Shown piece by piece: positions 17,606 to 26,038 of a stretch of DNA of 64,000 nucleotides. This DNA is from Nonomuraea coxensis DSM 45129 (GTDB lineage: Bacteria > Actinomycetota > Actinomycetes > Streptosporangiales > Streptosporangiaceae): the NCBI RefSeq assembly GCF_019397265.1, contig NZ_CP068985.1, positions 1,798,001 through 1,862,000 of the forward strand, in the 5' to 3' direction. Both the position numbers and the translations under genes were made by a program. The notes below the pieces were generated by a model. It had not been told where the DNA came from. It did no database searches and worked only from the letters and a program-made list of their open reading frames with translations. How positions within the stretch are numbered: position 1 is the stretch's first letter; every line of letters starts with the position of its first letter.

Positions 17606-17614
17606 CGCCGGGTC

Positions 17615-17633
17615 GCCTCGTTGCCGAGGCTTT
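17615..17633 (+). terminator. Hairpin after ffh
   Basis: GCCTCG and CGAGGC pair around a TTGC loop 10 bases after the ffh stop, followed by TTT. A weaker hairpin (GCGGG/CCCGC, 17634-17649) follows. It probably ends or attenuates ffh transcription before rpsP. Confidence 0.45.
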
Positions 17634-17649
17634 GCGGGCATCGTCCCGC

Positions 17650-17824
17650 GAGTGGTCGTGGACAGTGACGGCGATCTGGCACAATGGCATGTTGGAACAT
17701 CGTGTTCAGGTGGGCGCCCTCTCACCGACCCGCTGATCACGCCTGTCCCTGGAGCGTCGTCCTGTCGTGCCCCACTCGGCGCGGCGCCGCTCACCCACGC
17801 TCAAATGCAGGAGAGACCACACCC
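17650..17824 (+). promoter_or_regulatory. Promoter and leader region of rpsP
   Basis: Between the ffh hairpins and rpsP lies TGGACA (17659-17664) followed about 15 bases later by CACAAT, a weak candidate promoter. A short inverted repeat GAACA-TCG-TGTTC (about 17693-17705) lies in the predicted leader. AGGAGAG 9 bases before the GTG is the ribosome site. The promoter assignment is tentative. Confidence 0.3.
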
Positions 17825-18265
17825 GTGGCAGTCAAGATCAAGCTCAAGCGGCTCGGCATGATCCGCAACGCTCAATACCGCATCGTCGTCGCCGACAGCC
17901 GCACCAAGCGTGACGGCCGGGCGATCGAGGAGATCGGCCTCTACCACCCGAAGGACGACCCTTCGCGGATCGAGATCAACGCCGAGCGTGCGGCCTACTG
18001 GCTGGGGGTCGGCGCCCAGCCGACCGAGCCGGTGCTCAAGCTGCTCAAGCTCACCGGCGACTGGCAGAAGTACAAGGGCGAGCCCGCCCCGGCGCCCCTC
18101 AAGGTCGCCGAGCCCAAGCCCGACCGGCACGCCATCTACGAGGCCGCGGCCAAGGAGGCCCTGTCCGGTGGCGACACCGGCACGGCCGCCACCACGCCGC
18201 GCAAGTCCAAGAAGAAGGACGAGTCCGAGGCCCCCGCCGAGACCCCGACCGAGGGCGAGGGCTGA
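17825..18265 (+). CDS. rpsP: 30S ribosomal protein bS16
   Basis: Ribosomal protein S16 of 146 residues, part of the 30S body. The core ([24 protein letters not shown] ... [10 protein letters not shown]) occupies about the first 85 residues. A Lys/Glu/Ala/Thr-rich C-terminal extension follows, as is common in actinobacteria. The GTG at 17825 is preceded by AGGAGAG at 9 bases; an open frame continues upstream but is not conserved S16. First gene of the rpsP-KH-rimM-trmD run. Confidence 0.97.
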   Translation: MAVKIKLKRLGMIRNAQYRIVVADSRTKRDGRAIEEIGLYHPKDDPSRIEINAERAAYWLGVGAQPTEPVLKLLKLTGDWQKYKGEPAPAPLKVAEPKPDRHAIYEAAAKEALSGGDTGTAATTPRKSKKKDESEAPAETPTEGEG

Positions 18266-18266
18266 C

Positions 18267-18512
18267 GTGCTCGAGGAGGCCCTCGAGCACCTCGTGAAGG
18301 GCATCGTCGAACATCCCGACGATGTCCGGGTCCGCGCACGCCGCATTCGCAGCGGGCGCGTCCTGGAGGTCCGGGTGCACCCCGAGGACCTGGGCAAGGT
18401 CATCGGACGCGGCGGGCGCACCGCCAAGGCGCTGCGCACCGTCGTCAACGCCCTGGCCGACGGGAAGTACGTGCGGGTCGATCTGCTCGACCTGGACGAG
18501 GCAGTCCGTTAG
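18267..18512 (+). CDS. khpA: KH-domain RNA-binding protein (KhpA/YlqC family)
   Basis: Small RNA-binding protein of 81 residues with one KH domain; the GxxG loop is VIGRGGRTAKALRT. The family (KhpA/YlqC) binds RNA, works with KhpB in some bacteria, and sits between rpsP and rimM in most Gram-positive genomes. It starts with GTG one base after the rpsP stop codon, so translation is probably coupled. Confidence 0.93.
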   Translation: MLEEALEHLVKGIVEHPDDVRVRARRIRSGRVLEVRVHPEDLGKVIGRGGRTAKALRTVVNALADGKYVRVDLLDLDEAVR

Positions 18513-18580
18513 CGTCAGGTTTTCCGCGCCCTCACCGGTTCGTGCCGGTGGGGGCGCTCCGCGTTAGAAAGGGCACGTAC

Positions 18581-19081
18581 GTGCAGTTGGTCGTCGGCCG
18601 GATAGGCCGTCCGCACGGGGTACGCGGCGAGGTCACCGTCGAGGTGCGCACCGACGAGCCCGAGCGGCGCTTCGCCGTCGGCGCGTCGATCGCCACCGAC
18701 CCGCCCGGCTCCGGGCCCCTGGTCGTGGCCGGGCGCCGCTGGCACAAGGGCGTCCTGCTGATGACGTTCGAGGGCGTCATCGGCCGCGACGCCGCCGAGG
18801 ACCTCCGGGGCACCATGCTCGTCATCGACTCGGCCGACATCGAGCCCACCGGCGACCCCGACGAGTTCCACGACCACCAGCTCATCGGCCTGGCCGTCGA
18901 GACCGTCGCCGGCGAGCCCGTGGGTGAGGTGGAGGACGTCCTGCACCACGGTCAGGACCTCCTCGTGGTGCGCCGTGAGGGGCAGGAGGAGGCGCTCATC
19001 CCGTTCGTCAAGGCCCTGGTGCCCGAGGTCGACCTGGCGGGCGGCCGGCTGGTGGTCGATCCGCCGGAGGGGCTGCTCTGA
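18581..19081 (+). CDS. rimM: Ribosome maturation factor RimM
   Basis: 16S rRNA processing and 30S assembly factor of 166 residues that binds S19. The N-terminal RimM domain has [16 protein letters not shown], and the C-terminal PRC-barrel has the region [30 protein letters not shown]. The GTG at 18581 is preceded by GAAAGGG at 7 bases; a more upstream frame start would add 13 unconserved residues. Its stop overlaps the trmD start (TGATG). Confidence 0.95.
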   Translation: MQLVVGRIGRPHGVRGEVTVEVRTDEPERRFAVGASIATDPPGSGPLVVAGRRWHKGVLLMTFEGVIGRDAAEDLRGTMLVIDSADIEPTGDPDEFHDHQLIGLAVETVAGEPVGEVEDVLHHGQDLLVVRREGQEEALIPFVKALVPEVDLAGGRLVVDPPEGLL

Positions 19082-19860
19082 TGCGGCTCGACATCATCTC
19101 GATCTTCCCCGAGTACTTCGCGCCGCTCGACGTCTCGCTCATCGGCAAGGCGCGCGAGCGCGGCACCCTCGACGTACGGGTCCACCAGCTGCGCGACTGG
19201 ACCCACGACGTGCACAAGACCGTGGACGACACCCCCTACGGCGGCGGCCCGGGCATGGTCATGAAGCCCGAGGTGTGGGGCGAGGCGATCGACGCGGTGA
19301 TCGGTGACGGCTCGCCGCGGCTCGTCGTGCCGACGCCGAGCGGGCGGCCGTTCACCCAGGAGCTGGCGCAGGAGCTGGCGGGGGAGCCGTGGCTGCTGTT
19401 CGCCTGCGGCCGCTACGAGGGCATCGACTCCCGTGTCATGGCTGAATACGGCGGGCGGCTGCGCGTCGACGAGGTCAGCATCGGCGACTACGTCCTCGCC
19501 GGCGGCGAGGTCGCGGTGCTGGTCATGGTGGAGGCCGTCGGCCGGCTGCTGCCCGGCGTGCTGGGCAACGCCCAGTCGGCCGTCGACGACTCCTTCGCCC
19601 CCGGCTCCATGCGCAACCTCGTCGAGGGCCCCGTCTACACCAAGCCGCCCGTCTGGCGCGGCCACGAGGTGCCGGCCGTGCTGCTGTCCGGGCACCACGG
19701 CAAGGTCGCCCGGTGGCGGCGGGACGAGGCGCTGCGGCGCACCGTGCGCAACCGGCCCGACCTCGCGGCGGCGCTCGACCCGGAGACGCTCGACAAGCAC
19801 GACAGGAAGCTTCTGGAGGAGCTGTCGTTTCGCGTCGAACGGGAAGATGTGGCAAACTGA
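19081..19860 (+). CDS. trmD: tRNA (guanine-37-N1)-methyltransferase TrmD
   Basis: SPOUT-fold methyltransferase of 259 residues that makes m1G37 in tRNAs and prevents frameshifting. Diagnostic segments are [38 protein letters not shown] and the knot region [21 protein letters not shown]. It is translationally coupled to rimM by a 1-base overlap and lies upstream of rplS. Confidence 0.97.
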   Translation: MRLDIISIFPEYFAPLDVSLIGKARERGTLDVRVHQLRDWTHDVHKTVDDTPYGGGPGMVMKPEVWGEAIDAVIGDGSPRLVVPTPSGRPFTQELAQELAGEPWLLFACGRYEGIDSRVMAEYGGRLRVDEVSIGDYVLAGGEVAVLVMVEAVGRLLPGVLGNAQSAVDDSFAPGSMRNLVEGPVYTKPPVWRGHEVPAVLLSGHHGKVARWRRDEALRRTVRNRPDLAAALDPETLDKHDRKLLEELSFRVEREDVAN

Positions 19861-19866
19861 ATCGCT

Positions 19867-19977
19867 GCCAACCTCATGTTGGCCGCTAGCGCATGCCCGG
19901 AAACCGATCCGGGCCCACCGAAGACAGCAGGCGTGTCCACTTCGCTGCCGCGCTCGTCAGAGCTCGGCCGAGTGGAC
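19867..19977 (+). promoter_or_regulatory. Structured rplS leader RNA, candidate autoregulatory element
   Basis: Three hairpins fill the trmD-rplS spacer: GCCAAC/GTTGGC (19867-19883, 5-base loop), GCCCGGA/TCCGGGC (19895-19914, 6-base loop), and a long arm GTCCACT/AGTGGAC (19935-19977) enclosing a nested CCGcGCTC-gtca-GAGCtCGG hairpin. The linker between the second and third contains AGACAGCAGGCG. Such dense pairing directly before a ribosomal-protein gene suggests an r-protein leader. Binding by L19 or another ribosomal protein is inferred. Confidence 0.6.
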
Positions 19978-20012
19978 CTCCGCGTGCCCCCGAACTTTGA
20001 GGAATGACTCTC

Positions 20013-20375
20013 ATGCACACGAAGATCCAGGAGCTCGAAAAGGCCGGCCTGCGCGCCGACGTGCCGAACTTCCGTCCCGGTGACACGCTCGAGGTCCACG
20101 TCCGCGTCGTCGAGGGCAACCGCTCCCGCGTCCAGCTCTTCAAGGGCTTCGTGCTGCGCCGGCAGGGCAGCGGCGCCCGCGAGACCTTCACCGTCCGCAA
20201 GGTCAGCTACGGCGTCGGTGTCGAGCGCACCTTCCCCGTGCACAGCCCGGTGATCGAGAAGATCGTGCTCGCCACCCGCGGCGACGTGCGCCGCGCCAAG
20301 CTCTACTACATGCGCGACCTGCGCGGCAAGGCCGCCCGCATCCGCGAGAAGCGCGAGACCCCGGCCGCCAAGTAA
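20013..20375 (+). CDS. rplS: 50S ribosomal protein bL19
   Basis: Ribosomal protein L19 of 120 residues, at the 30S-50S interface. It is full length with [31 protein letters not shown] and the C-terminal [21 protein letters not shown]. The ATG at 20013 is preferred to that at 20004, because the GAGGA ribosome site lies 9 bases before 20013 but is adjacent to 20004. A strong terminator follows. Confidence 0.97.
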   Translation: MHTKIQELEKAGLRADVPNFRPGDTLEVHVRVVEGNRSRVQLFKGFVLRRQGSGARETFTVRKVSYGVGVERTFPVHSPVIEKIVLATRGDVRRAKLYYMRDLRGKAARIREKRETPAAK

Positions 20376-20393
20376 GCGCCCTTCGTCTCTTCG

Positions 20394-20431
20394 GAAAGCC
20401 CGTGCCCCTGTGGCGCGGGCTTTCGGTTTTT
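20394..20431 (+). terminator. Intrinsic terminator after rplS
   Basis: GAAAGCCCG pairs with CGGGCTTTC; an inner GCC/GGC extends the stem, and the hairpin is followed by GGTTTTT. It is a classic rho-independent terminator closing the rpsP-rplS region. Confidence 0.85.
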
Positions 20432-20488
20432 ACGGCGGCGTTTCTTTTATGTGGAGCGACCCGTGCGTGGGTGTAACGTCGGTCGAGG

Positions 20489-20516
20489 CTTGTCGAGCCC
20501 GCACATCATCTAGGCT
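20489..20516 (+). promoter_or_regulatory. Candidate promoter of the first signal peptidase gene
   Basis: CTTGTC (20489-20494) and TAGGCT (20511-20516) are separated by 16 bases. Transcription would start within a few bases of the ATG at 20525, giving a leaderless mRNA; no ribosome site is visible there. Tentative. Confidence 0.3.
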
Positions 20517-20524
20517 CGTCAGCG

Positions 20525-21385
20525 ATGACTAGCGAGAGCCAGGAGCACGGCGCGCCGCGCCGCCCTGTCGAGGACGAGGTGGACGTGGTCGCGGAAGAGA
20601 CTCAGAAACCGGCCAAGGGCGGCAAGAAGGAGAAGAAGGGGTCGTTCTGGAAAGAACTCCCCGTTCTGGTAGTAGTGGCCTTGGTGCTCGCCCTGATCAT
20701 CAAGACGTTCGTGGTGCAGGCGTTCTACATCCCGTCGGAGTCGATGGAGAACACCCTGCTCAAGAACGACCGGGTGCTGGTCAACAAGCTCGTCTACCAC
20801 ACGCGCGACATCGAGCGGGGCGACGTCGTGGTCTTCTCCGGCGTCGACTCATGGGACGGCGAGTTCCAGATGGAGGAGCCGTCCAACCCGGTCGAGGGGT
20901 TCTTCCGATGGGTCGGCACGGCCTTCGGCATCGTGCCCGGCGAGAAGGACTACATCAAGCGCGTCATCGGGGTCGGCGGCGACCACGTCAAGTGCTGCGA
21001 CTCCAAGGGCCGCATCACGGTCAACGGCACGCCCATCGACGAGGAGAGCTACCTCTACCCGGGCAACGTGCCCTCCGACCGGTTCTTCGACGTCACCGTG
21101 CCTCCAGGGCGGCTGTGGGTCATGGGTGACCACCGGTCGGTGTCGCTCGACTCCCGCTCCCACACCGGCGACCCCGGCGGCGGCTCCATCCCCGAGAGCC
21201 AGGTCATCGGACGGGCCTTCGTCATCGTCTGGCCCTTCGACCGGGCCGGTGTGCTGGAGATCCCCGACACCTTCGCGCAGCAGGGGCTCAAGGCCCTGGG
21301 CGGGGCGGTCCCGTTGGTCGCCGGGTTCGGGCTGGCCGTACCCTTGGTCGTGGCTCGTCGGCGCCGGCGCATGAGGAGGCGCTGA
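20525..21385 (+). CDS. lepB: Signal peptidase I (first of two)
   Basis: Membrane-bound serine protease of 286 residues that removes signal peptides from exported proteins. An acidic, then Lys-rich cytoplasmic N-terminus precedes a membrane helix (about 45-67). The catalytic Ser is Ser73 in PSESMENTL and the catalytic Lys is about Lys145 in DYIKRVIGVGGD. The MGDHRSVSLDSR box is also present. A second hydrophobic helix and an Arg-rich end (RRRRRMRRR) close the protein. An insertion between the Ser and Lys boxes (FSGVDSWDGEFQMEEPSNPVEGFF...) makes it larger than its neighbour. Its stop overlaps the next lepB by one base. Confidence 0.95.
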   Translation: MTSESQEHGAPRRPVEDEVDVVAEETQKPAKGGKKEKKGSFWKELPVLVVVALVLALIIKTFVVQAFYIPSESMENTLLKNDRVLVNKLVYHTRDIERGDVVVFSGVDSWDGEFQMEEPSNPVEGFFRWVGTAFGIVPGEKDYIKRVIGVGGDHVKCCDSKGRITVNGTPIDEESYLYPGNVPSDRFFDVTVPPGRLWVMGDHRSVSLDSRSHTGDPGGGSIPESQVIGRAFVIVWPFDRAGVLEIPDTFAQQGLKALGGAVPLVAGFGLAVPLVVARRRRRMRRR

Positions 21386-21978
21386 TGGCCGTCACCAAGA
21401 AGGCGGAGGGTGTGGGCAAAGAGAAGAAGAAGGGCGGCTTCCGGGAGACGCTGCTCCTGCTGATCCTCGGCGTGGGGATCGCGCTGCTGCTCCAGGCGTT
21501 CGTGGTCGGCTCGTTCTACATCCCCTCGCAGTCCATGGAGAACACGCTGCTGATCAACGACCGCGTGTTCGTCAACAAGCTCTCGGGCAAGCCGGAGCGC
21601 GGCGACATCGTGGTCTTCAAGGGCTGGAACGGCGAGGACACCATCAAGCGCGTCATCGGCGTCGGCGGCGACCACGTCAAGTGCTGCGACGCCAAGAAGC
21701 GGATCACGGTCAACGGCACGGCGCTGGACGAGACCTCCTACCTCTATCCCGGTGATTTCGCCTCTGGCGAGAAGTTCGACGTCACGGTTCCGGCCGGAAA
21801 GCTGTGGCTGATGGGCGACCACCGCAGCGCCTCGGCCGACTCGCGGGCCCACATGGAGGAGCCCGGCCAGGGCTTCATCTCGGAGAACGACGTGATCGGC
21901 AAGGCCGTGGTGCGCTACTGGCCGCTGTCGCGGGGCTACCTGTTCGCGCGTCCCGACATTTTCGACAAAGTCAAGTAG
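21385..21978 (+). CDS. lepB: Signal peptidase I (second of two)
   Basis: Smaller type I signal peptidase of 197 residues. One N-terminal membrane helix (about 21-43) follows a Lys-rich segment. Ser50 in PSQSMENTL and Lys88 in DTIKRVIGVGGD are the catalytic pair, and MGDHRSASADSR is present. It lacks both the insertion and the C-terminal helix of the upstream enzyme. The ATG overlaps the upstream stop (TGATG), so the two are co-translated. Tandem signal peptidases are common in actinobacteria and probably share or divide secreted substrates. Confidence 0.95.
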   Translation: MAVTKKAEGVGKEKKKGGFRETLLLLILGVGIALLLQAFVVGSFYIPSQSMENTLLINDRVFVNKLSGKPERGDIVVFKGWNGEDTIKRVIGVGGDHVKCCDAKKRITVNGTALDETSYLYPGDFASGEKFDVTVPAGKLWLMGDHRSASADSRAHMEEPGQGFISENDVIGKAVVRYWPLSRGYLFARPDIFDKVK

Positions 21979-22029
21979 ACGGACTTTCGGTCGCGGGTTG
22001 CGGCGAATGGGGCGTACGCTGCCTCTGTC

Positions 22030-22698
22030 ATGACAGTTGCGTTCCGCCCTCGACCGAGCGTCGTCCGGCGCGATTCCGGACTCTACGCCTACGAGCGGGC
22101 GCTGGCCCGCCGCGGCCTCACCCCGATCGCGGGCGTCGACGAGGCCGGCCGCGGCGCCTGCGCCGGCCCGCTCGTGGTGGCGGCCGTCGTCCTGCGCAGG
22201 CAGATCGACGGCCTCGGCGACTCCAAGCTCCTGACCCCGGCCGTGCGCGAACACCTCTACGAGCGCATCATGCGCGCCTCCCACGTAGGCGTAGTGATCA
22301 TCCCGCCGGGGGAGATCGATGCCAAAGGTCTTCACAAATGCAACGTCTCAGGAATGCGGCGGGCCGTCGCCCGGTTGCCCTGTGACCCGGAGTACATCCT
22401 GACGGACGGTTTCCCGGTGCCGGGGCTGCCGGCGCCGTCACTGGCCGTCTGGAAGGGGGATCAGGTGGCCGCGTGCGTGGCGGCCGCGTCCATCGTGGCC
22501 AAGGTGACGAGGGACCGGCTGATGGTGGCGCTGGACGAGCGTTACCCGCAGTACGGTTTCGCCGAGCACAAGGGGTATGTGACCCCGGGACACCGGCTGG
22601 CGCTGTCGGCACACGGCCCGTGCCCGGACCACCGTTACTCCTTCGTCACGGTGGCCAGGGAGATGGGTGAGAATGAAATGGGGGCCGGGGTTGCCTGA
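22030..22698 (+). CDS. rnhB: Ribonuclease HII
   Basis: RNase HII of 222 residues, which cuts RNA in RNA-DNA hybrids and at single ribonucleotides in DNA. The metal-binding DE pair lies in [14 protein letters not shown] (Asp37, Glu38), with a third acidic residue in ILTDGFPV and [13 protein letters not shown] in the C-terminal half. Complete, with ATG start 52 bp after lepB. Same strand as the signal peptidase genes, as in related genomes. Confidence 0.95.
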   Translation: MTVAFRPRPSVVRRDSGLYAYERALARRGLTPIAGVDEAGRGACAGPLVVAAVVLRRQIDGLGDSKLLTPAVREHLYERIMRASHVGVVIIPPGEIDAKGLHKCNVSGMRRAVARLPCDPEYILTDGFPVPGLPAPSLAVWKGDQVAACVAAASIVAKVTRDRLMVALDERYPQYGFAEHKGYVTPGHRLALSAHGPCPDHRYSFVTVAREMGENEMGAGVA

Positions 22699-22737
22699 GC
22701 AGGCAAACCGGGGGACCGGTACGACAGGAGGACCGCG

Positions 22738-23061
22738 ATGAGCGCAGAGGATCTCGAAAAGTATGAAACCGAGATGGAGCTGCAGCTTTACCGCGAATAC
22801 CGCGATGTCGTCGGGTTGTTCACATATGTTGTGGAGACCGAGCGGCGGTTCTATCTGACCAACTCGGTCGACCTCGACGTCCGCACCGCCGAGAACGGCG
22901 ACGTCTTCTTCGACGTGAAGATGCAGGACGCCTGGGTGTGGGACATGTATCGGCCGGCGCGGTTCGTCAAGAACGTGCGGGTGGTCACGTTCAAGGACGT
23001 GAACGTGGAAGAGCTGGCCAAGGCCGACCTCGAGATGCCCAAGGAGGGGTTCTCCGGGTAG
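22738..23061 (+). CDS. DUF2469 family protein
   Basis: Conserved actinobacterial protein of 107 residues with no assigned function. It matches the DUF2469 pattern: SAEDLEKYETEMELQLYREYRDVVGLFTYVVETERRFYL, then DVFFDVKMQDAWVWDMYRPARFVKNVRV. It is acidic and soluble, with no membrane segment or signal. It normally sits between rnhB and the yraN-comM-dprA genes, as here. An AGGAGG ribosome site precedes the ATG. Confidence 0.92.
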   Translation: MSAEDLEKYETEMELQLYREYRDVVGLFTYVVETERRFYLTNSVDLDVRTAENGDVFFDVKMQDAWVWDMYRPARFVKNVRVVTFKDVNVEELAKADLEMPKEGFSG

Positions 23062-23087
23062 AGGGGGCGGGTGGCTGGGCGGCTGGG

Positions 23088-23110
23088 GGACGCCTGAGCT
23101 GGGGGCGTCC
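23088..23110 (+). terminator. Hairpin after the DUF2469 gene
   Basis: GGACGCC and GGCGTCC form a 7-bp stem with a 9-base loop 27 bases after the stop codon. No U-tract follows. It probably ends the lepB-rnhB-DUF2469 transcript. Confidence 0.5.
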
Positions 23111-24146
23111 GCCTTCGCGCTCGTGTGGCGGGGCTGCCGGGCCCGGTGCCGCTGGCTCGCCACGGTCGCCCCAGTCGGTGGGGTCCTGAGGAGGGGGCGC
23201 TGCCGTCGTGCAGCGGCTTGACCCCGGCGTCGCTTTCATCCCGACGTACGCCGCGTCCTCGCCTTCTGCCGCGTCCTTGGCTTCGACCGCGTCTTGGCCT
23301 TGGATCGCGGCTCGTCTCCCGTCGTGGCTCTGCCTCGACCCGTGAGCATCCCGGCGACCGCGCCTTCTCCAACCGCGAGCACGACCACAGAGTGCGACTG
23401 CGTCCCCGATCGAGCACGACCGCGACTGCATCCCCGATCGTCAGCACGATCGCGACCTCCGCGCCAACCGCCCGCAGACAGCGCCCTGCCCCGACACAAC
23501 TCAGCGCCGCTGCAACTCGGCCCGCCGATAGCGCCCCTCATGCAGGTGCATTGCCACCTCTGTCGCGAAAGCCCTTCACCTAGCCTCATCCAGAGGCCCC
23601 GCATCGAGCGGTCGGCCATCGCCCTCGCCTGTTGAAGCTGCGCCGCCTCGCCGCCGTGGTCCCGCTGTTCAGATCGATACGCGGTCTCTCCGCCTGCGCA
23701 GCCTCCTTGTGTGCTGCCTCCACCCGCGCCCCGAGCTACCCCGCTCGCATCTCTTGGGGACGTGCACCCTGCCCCTGGCGCACCCTGGCGAGTCCTCGAT
23801 CCCCAACCCCGGCGCCTTACGCCCCCCACTGCCCCCGCCCAACGTCGGCCCATGCAATAAGCCCAGCACCCCGAGTCAGCCCCACCGCCTGTCTTGCGTC
23901 GCGCGCATCCCCACCCAGGCGTGGCCTCTGTCCCGTTTCGGCATGCTTGCCGCCCTCGCCGCCACCCTCCACGCAATCGCCGTCGCAGCAGCCCCTCGCA
24001 CGCCCTGGGCGCCCGGTTATCCACAGCCAGCAGAATCCCGCACTCCCTATCCCCAGAACCCCGTTCGGCCGCCCGACACCGACCCCGCCTCCGCCAAGGT
24101 CGAGCCCGACGCATCCAAAAGCAGCACCCCCGGACGGAGGCACCAC
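23111..24146. other. 1-kb gap without a supported gene, pyrimidine-rich plus strand
   Basis: Nothing here resembles a conserved protein. Open frames exist on both strands, but their translations are Pro/Ser/Arg/Ala-rich low complexity. The plus strand is strongly C-rich. One frame runs into yraN from 23709, but the yraN ATG at 24147 has its own ribosome site (GGAGG), so the extension is not needed. Confidence 0.6.
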
Positions 24147-24500
24147 ATGGCCAAGAAGGACGAACTCGGCAAAAAGGGCGAGCAATTGGCCGCGATCTAT
24201 CTGGAAGCCAAGGGCATGAGAATCATCGACCGCAATTGGCGCTGCCGCCACGGCGAACTGGACATCATCGCCGAAGAGGGCAGCACGCTCATCGTCGTCG
24301 AGGTCAAGACCCGCTCCAGCCGATCCCACGGCACGGCCCTGGAGTCGGTGGACCACAGAAAGCTCTCCAAACTCCGCACGCTCGCCGCCAAGTGGCTGTC
24401 CACCCAGGCTCACACCTTCGACTCCGTACGCGTCGACGTCATCGCCATAGAACGCTTCGCCGGCGACTTCGCCCTGCGCCACATCCGGGGAGTGATCTGA
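24147..24500 (+). CDS. yraN: YraN family protein (UPF0102), endonuclease-like
   Basis: UPF0102/YraN protein of 117 residues with a predicted PD-(D/E)XK-like fold. Typical segments are GKKGEQLAAIYLEAKGMRIIDRNWRCRHGELDIIAEEG, then LIVVEVKTRSS, which carries the E-x-K core. Its biological role is not settled; it neighbours comM and dprA in many bacteria. The ATG at 24147 follows GGAGG at 6 bases. Its stop overlaps the comM start. Confidence 0.93.
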   Translation: MAKKDELGKKGEQLAAIYLEAKGMRIIDRNWRCRHGELDIIAEEGSTLIVVEVKTRSSRSHGTALESVDHRKLSKLRTLAAKWLSTQAHTFDSVRVDVIAIERFAGDFALRHIRGVI

Positions 24501-26038
24501 TGGCCGTGGCGCGCACCCGCAGCGTGGCTCTGGTCGGCGTGACGGGCCGTACGGTGGAGATCGAGGCCGACGTGGGCAACGGCCTGGCCGGCATCCACCT
24601 GATCGGCCTGCCCGACACGGCGCTGAGCGAGGCCCGCGACCGGGTGAGATCCGCAGTGGTCAACAGCAGATACCCGTGGCCCGACGCCCGCATCATCGTC
24701 AGCCTGTTCCCGGCCACCCTCCCCAAGCGGGGCTCGCAATTCGACCTCGCCATAGCGATGGCGATCCTGGGTGCCGCGGGCGTCGTCCCAGCCGAGCGCA
24801 TCGCGGACCCGTTCTTCTTGGGCGAGCTGGGCCTCGACGGCCGCATCAGACCGGTACGCGGCGTCCTGCCCTCCGTCCTCGGAGCCGCGAACGACGGAGA
24901 CGCCACGGTCGTCGTTCCCTCAGCGAACTCGGCGGAGGCGTCCCTCGTCCCCGACGTCAAGGTGATCCCGATGGCGAGCCTCCGCCAACTGGTCGAGTGG
25001 CTGCGCAAGGGACGTGAGGAGGCGCCCGAGCCCGAACCGGAGGAGTTCATCGAGCCCACGCCGCCGATCACGAGCCCGGTCCTGGACCTGGCAGATGTCG
25101 TCGGCCAGCCGGTCGCCCGCCGCGCCCTCGAAGTGTGCGCCGCCGGCGGCCACAATCTCTGGATGCTCGGTCCGCCCGGCACCGGCAAGACCATGCTGGC
25201 CGAACGCCTGCCCACCCTGCTGCCCGATCTGGAGCTCGATCACGCTCTGGAGGTGACCGCCATCCACTCGGTCGCGGGCATCCTGCCGCCCAGCGCGCCC
25301 ATGCTGAGCCGTCCGCCGTTCGTGGCTCCGCACCACACGGCCACCTCGGCGGCGATCATCGGGGGCGGCAGCGCGATCGTACGGCCCGGAGCTGTCTCCC
25401 TGGCCCACAGAGGCGTCCTCTTCATGGATGAGGCTCCCGAGTACCCCCGCCATGTCCTCGACGCGCTGCGCCAGCCTCTGGAATCCGGTCGCGTCACGGT
25501 GTCCCGGTCGGCGGGTTCGGTCACGTTCCCGGCCCGGTTCATGCTCGTACTGGCGGCGAACCCGTGCCCCTGCGCGCAGAGCGACGACCAAGGCGAGACC
25601 TGCAAGTGCTCCCCGACCGCGAGACGCCGCTACCTCGGCAGGCTCTCGGGTCCGCTCCTCGACCGCGTCGACATGAAGGTCACCGTCGCCCGCGCATCCA
25701 GACGCGAGCTGCTGGCCGACCGCCAGTTCACCGAATCCAGCGCAGCGGTGGCCGAGCGCGTACTCGCGGCCCGCGAGCGCGCCGCCAAACGACTCAGCGG
25801 CACCCCTTGGCGTACCAACGCCGAAGTCCCTTCGTCCGTCCTCCACAGCGACTACCGGCCGCCCCCAAAGGCCATGAAGCCCATGACCGCCTGCCTGGAC
25901 TCAGGCACCCTGACCGCCCGCGGCCTCGACCGCGCGGTCCGCGTCTCCTGGACCCTGGCCGACCTGGCCGACAAGGACCGCCCGGACGAAGACGAAACGA
26001 CCACAGCCCTCCACTTCTGGCTCGGAGTGACATCCTGA
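24500..26038 (+). CDS. comM: ComM/YifB-type Mg-chelatase-like AAA+ ATPase
   Basis: AAA+ protein of 512 residues of the ComM/YifB family; ComM is a helicase for branch migration in natural transformation. An N-terminal ribosomal-S5-like fold (residues 1-170) precedes the ATPase with Walker A GPPGTGKT (224-231) and Walker B LFMDEAPE. A Cys-rich segment (NPCPCAQSDDQGETCKCSP) is typical of the family, as is the C-terminal Mg-chelatase domain with YRPPPKAMKPMTACLDSG. It overlaps yraN by 1 base and dprA by 1 base, so the three are co-translated. Confidence 0.95.
   Translation: MAVARTRSVALVGVTGRTVEIEADVGNGLAGIHLIGLPDTALSEARDRVRSAVVNSRYPWPDARIIVSLFPATLPKRGSQFDLAIAMAILGAAGVVPAERIADPFFLGELGLDGRIRPVRGVLPSVLGAANDGDATVVVPSANSAEASLVPDVKVIPMASLRQLVEWLRKGREEAPEPEPEEFIEPTPPITSPVLDLADVVGQPVARRALEVCAAGGHNLWMLGPPGTGKTMLAERLPTLLPDLELDHALEVTAIHSVAGILPPSAPMLSRPPFVAPHHTATSAAIIGGGSAIVRPGAVSLAHRGVLFMDEAPEYPRHVLDALRQPLESGRVTVSRSAGSVTFPARFMLVLAANPCPCAQSDDQGETCKCSPTARRRYLGRLSGPLLDRVDMKVTVARASRRELLADRQFTESSAAVAERVLAARERAAKRLSGTPWRTNAEVPSSVLHSDYRPPPKAMKPMTACLDSGTLTARGLDRAVRVSWTLADLADKDRPDEDETTTALHFWLGVTS

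Noticed and set aside
17693..17705. LexA-like SOS box (GAACATCGTGTTC) before rpsP
   Set aside because: The actinobacterial box has four bases between GAAC and GTTC; here there are five, and rpsP is not an SOS gene. It is better read as part of a leader hairpin.
23709..24146. 146-residue N-terminal extension of YraN
   Set aside because: The extension is Pro/Ser-rich and unconserved, and the internal ATG at 24147 has a GGAGG site at ideal spacing with a typical YraN start.
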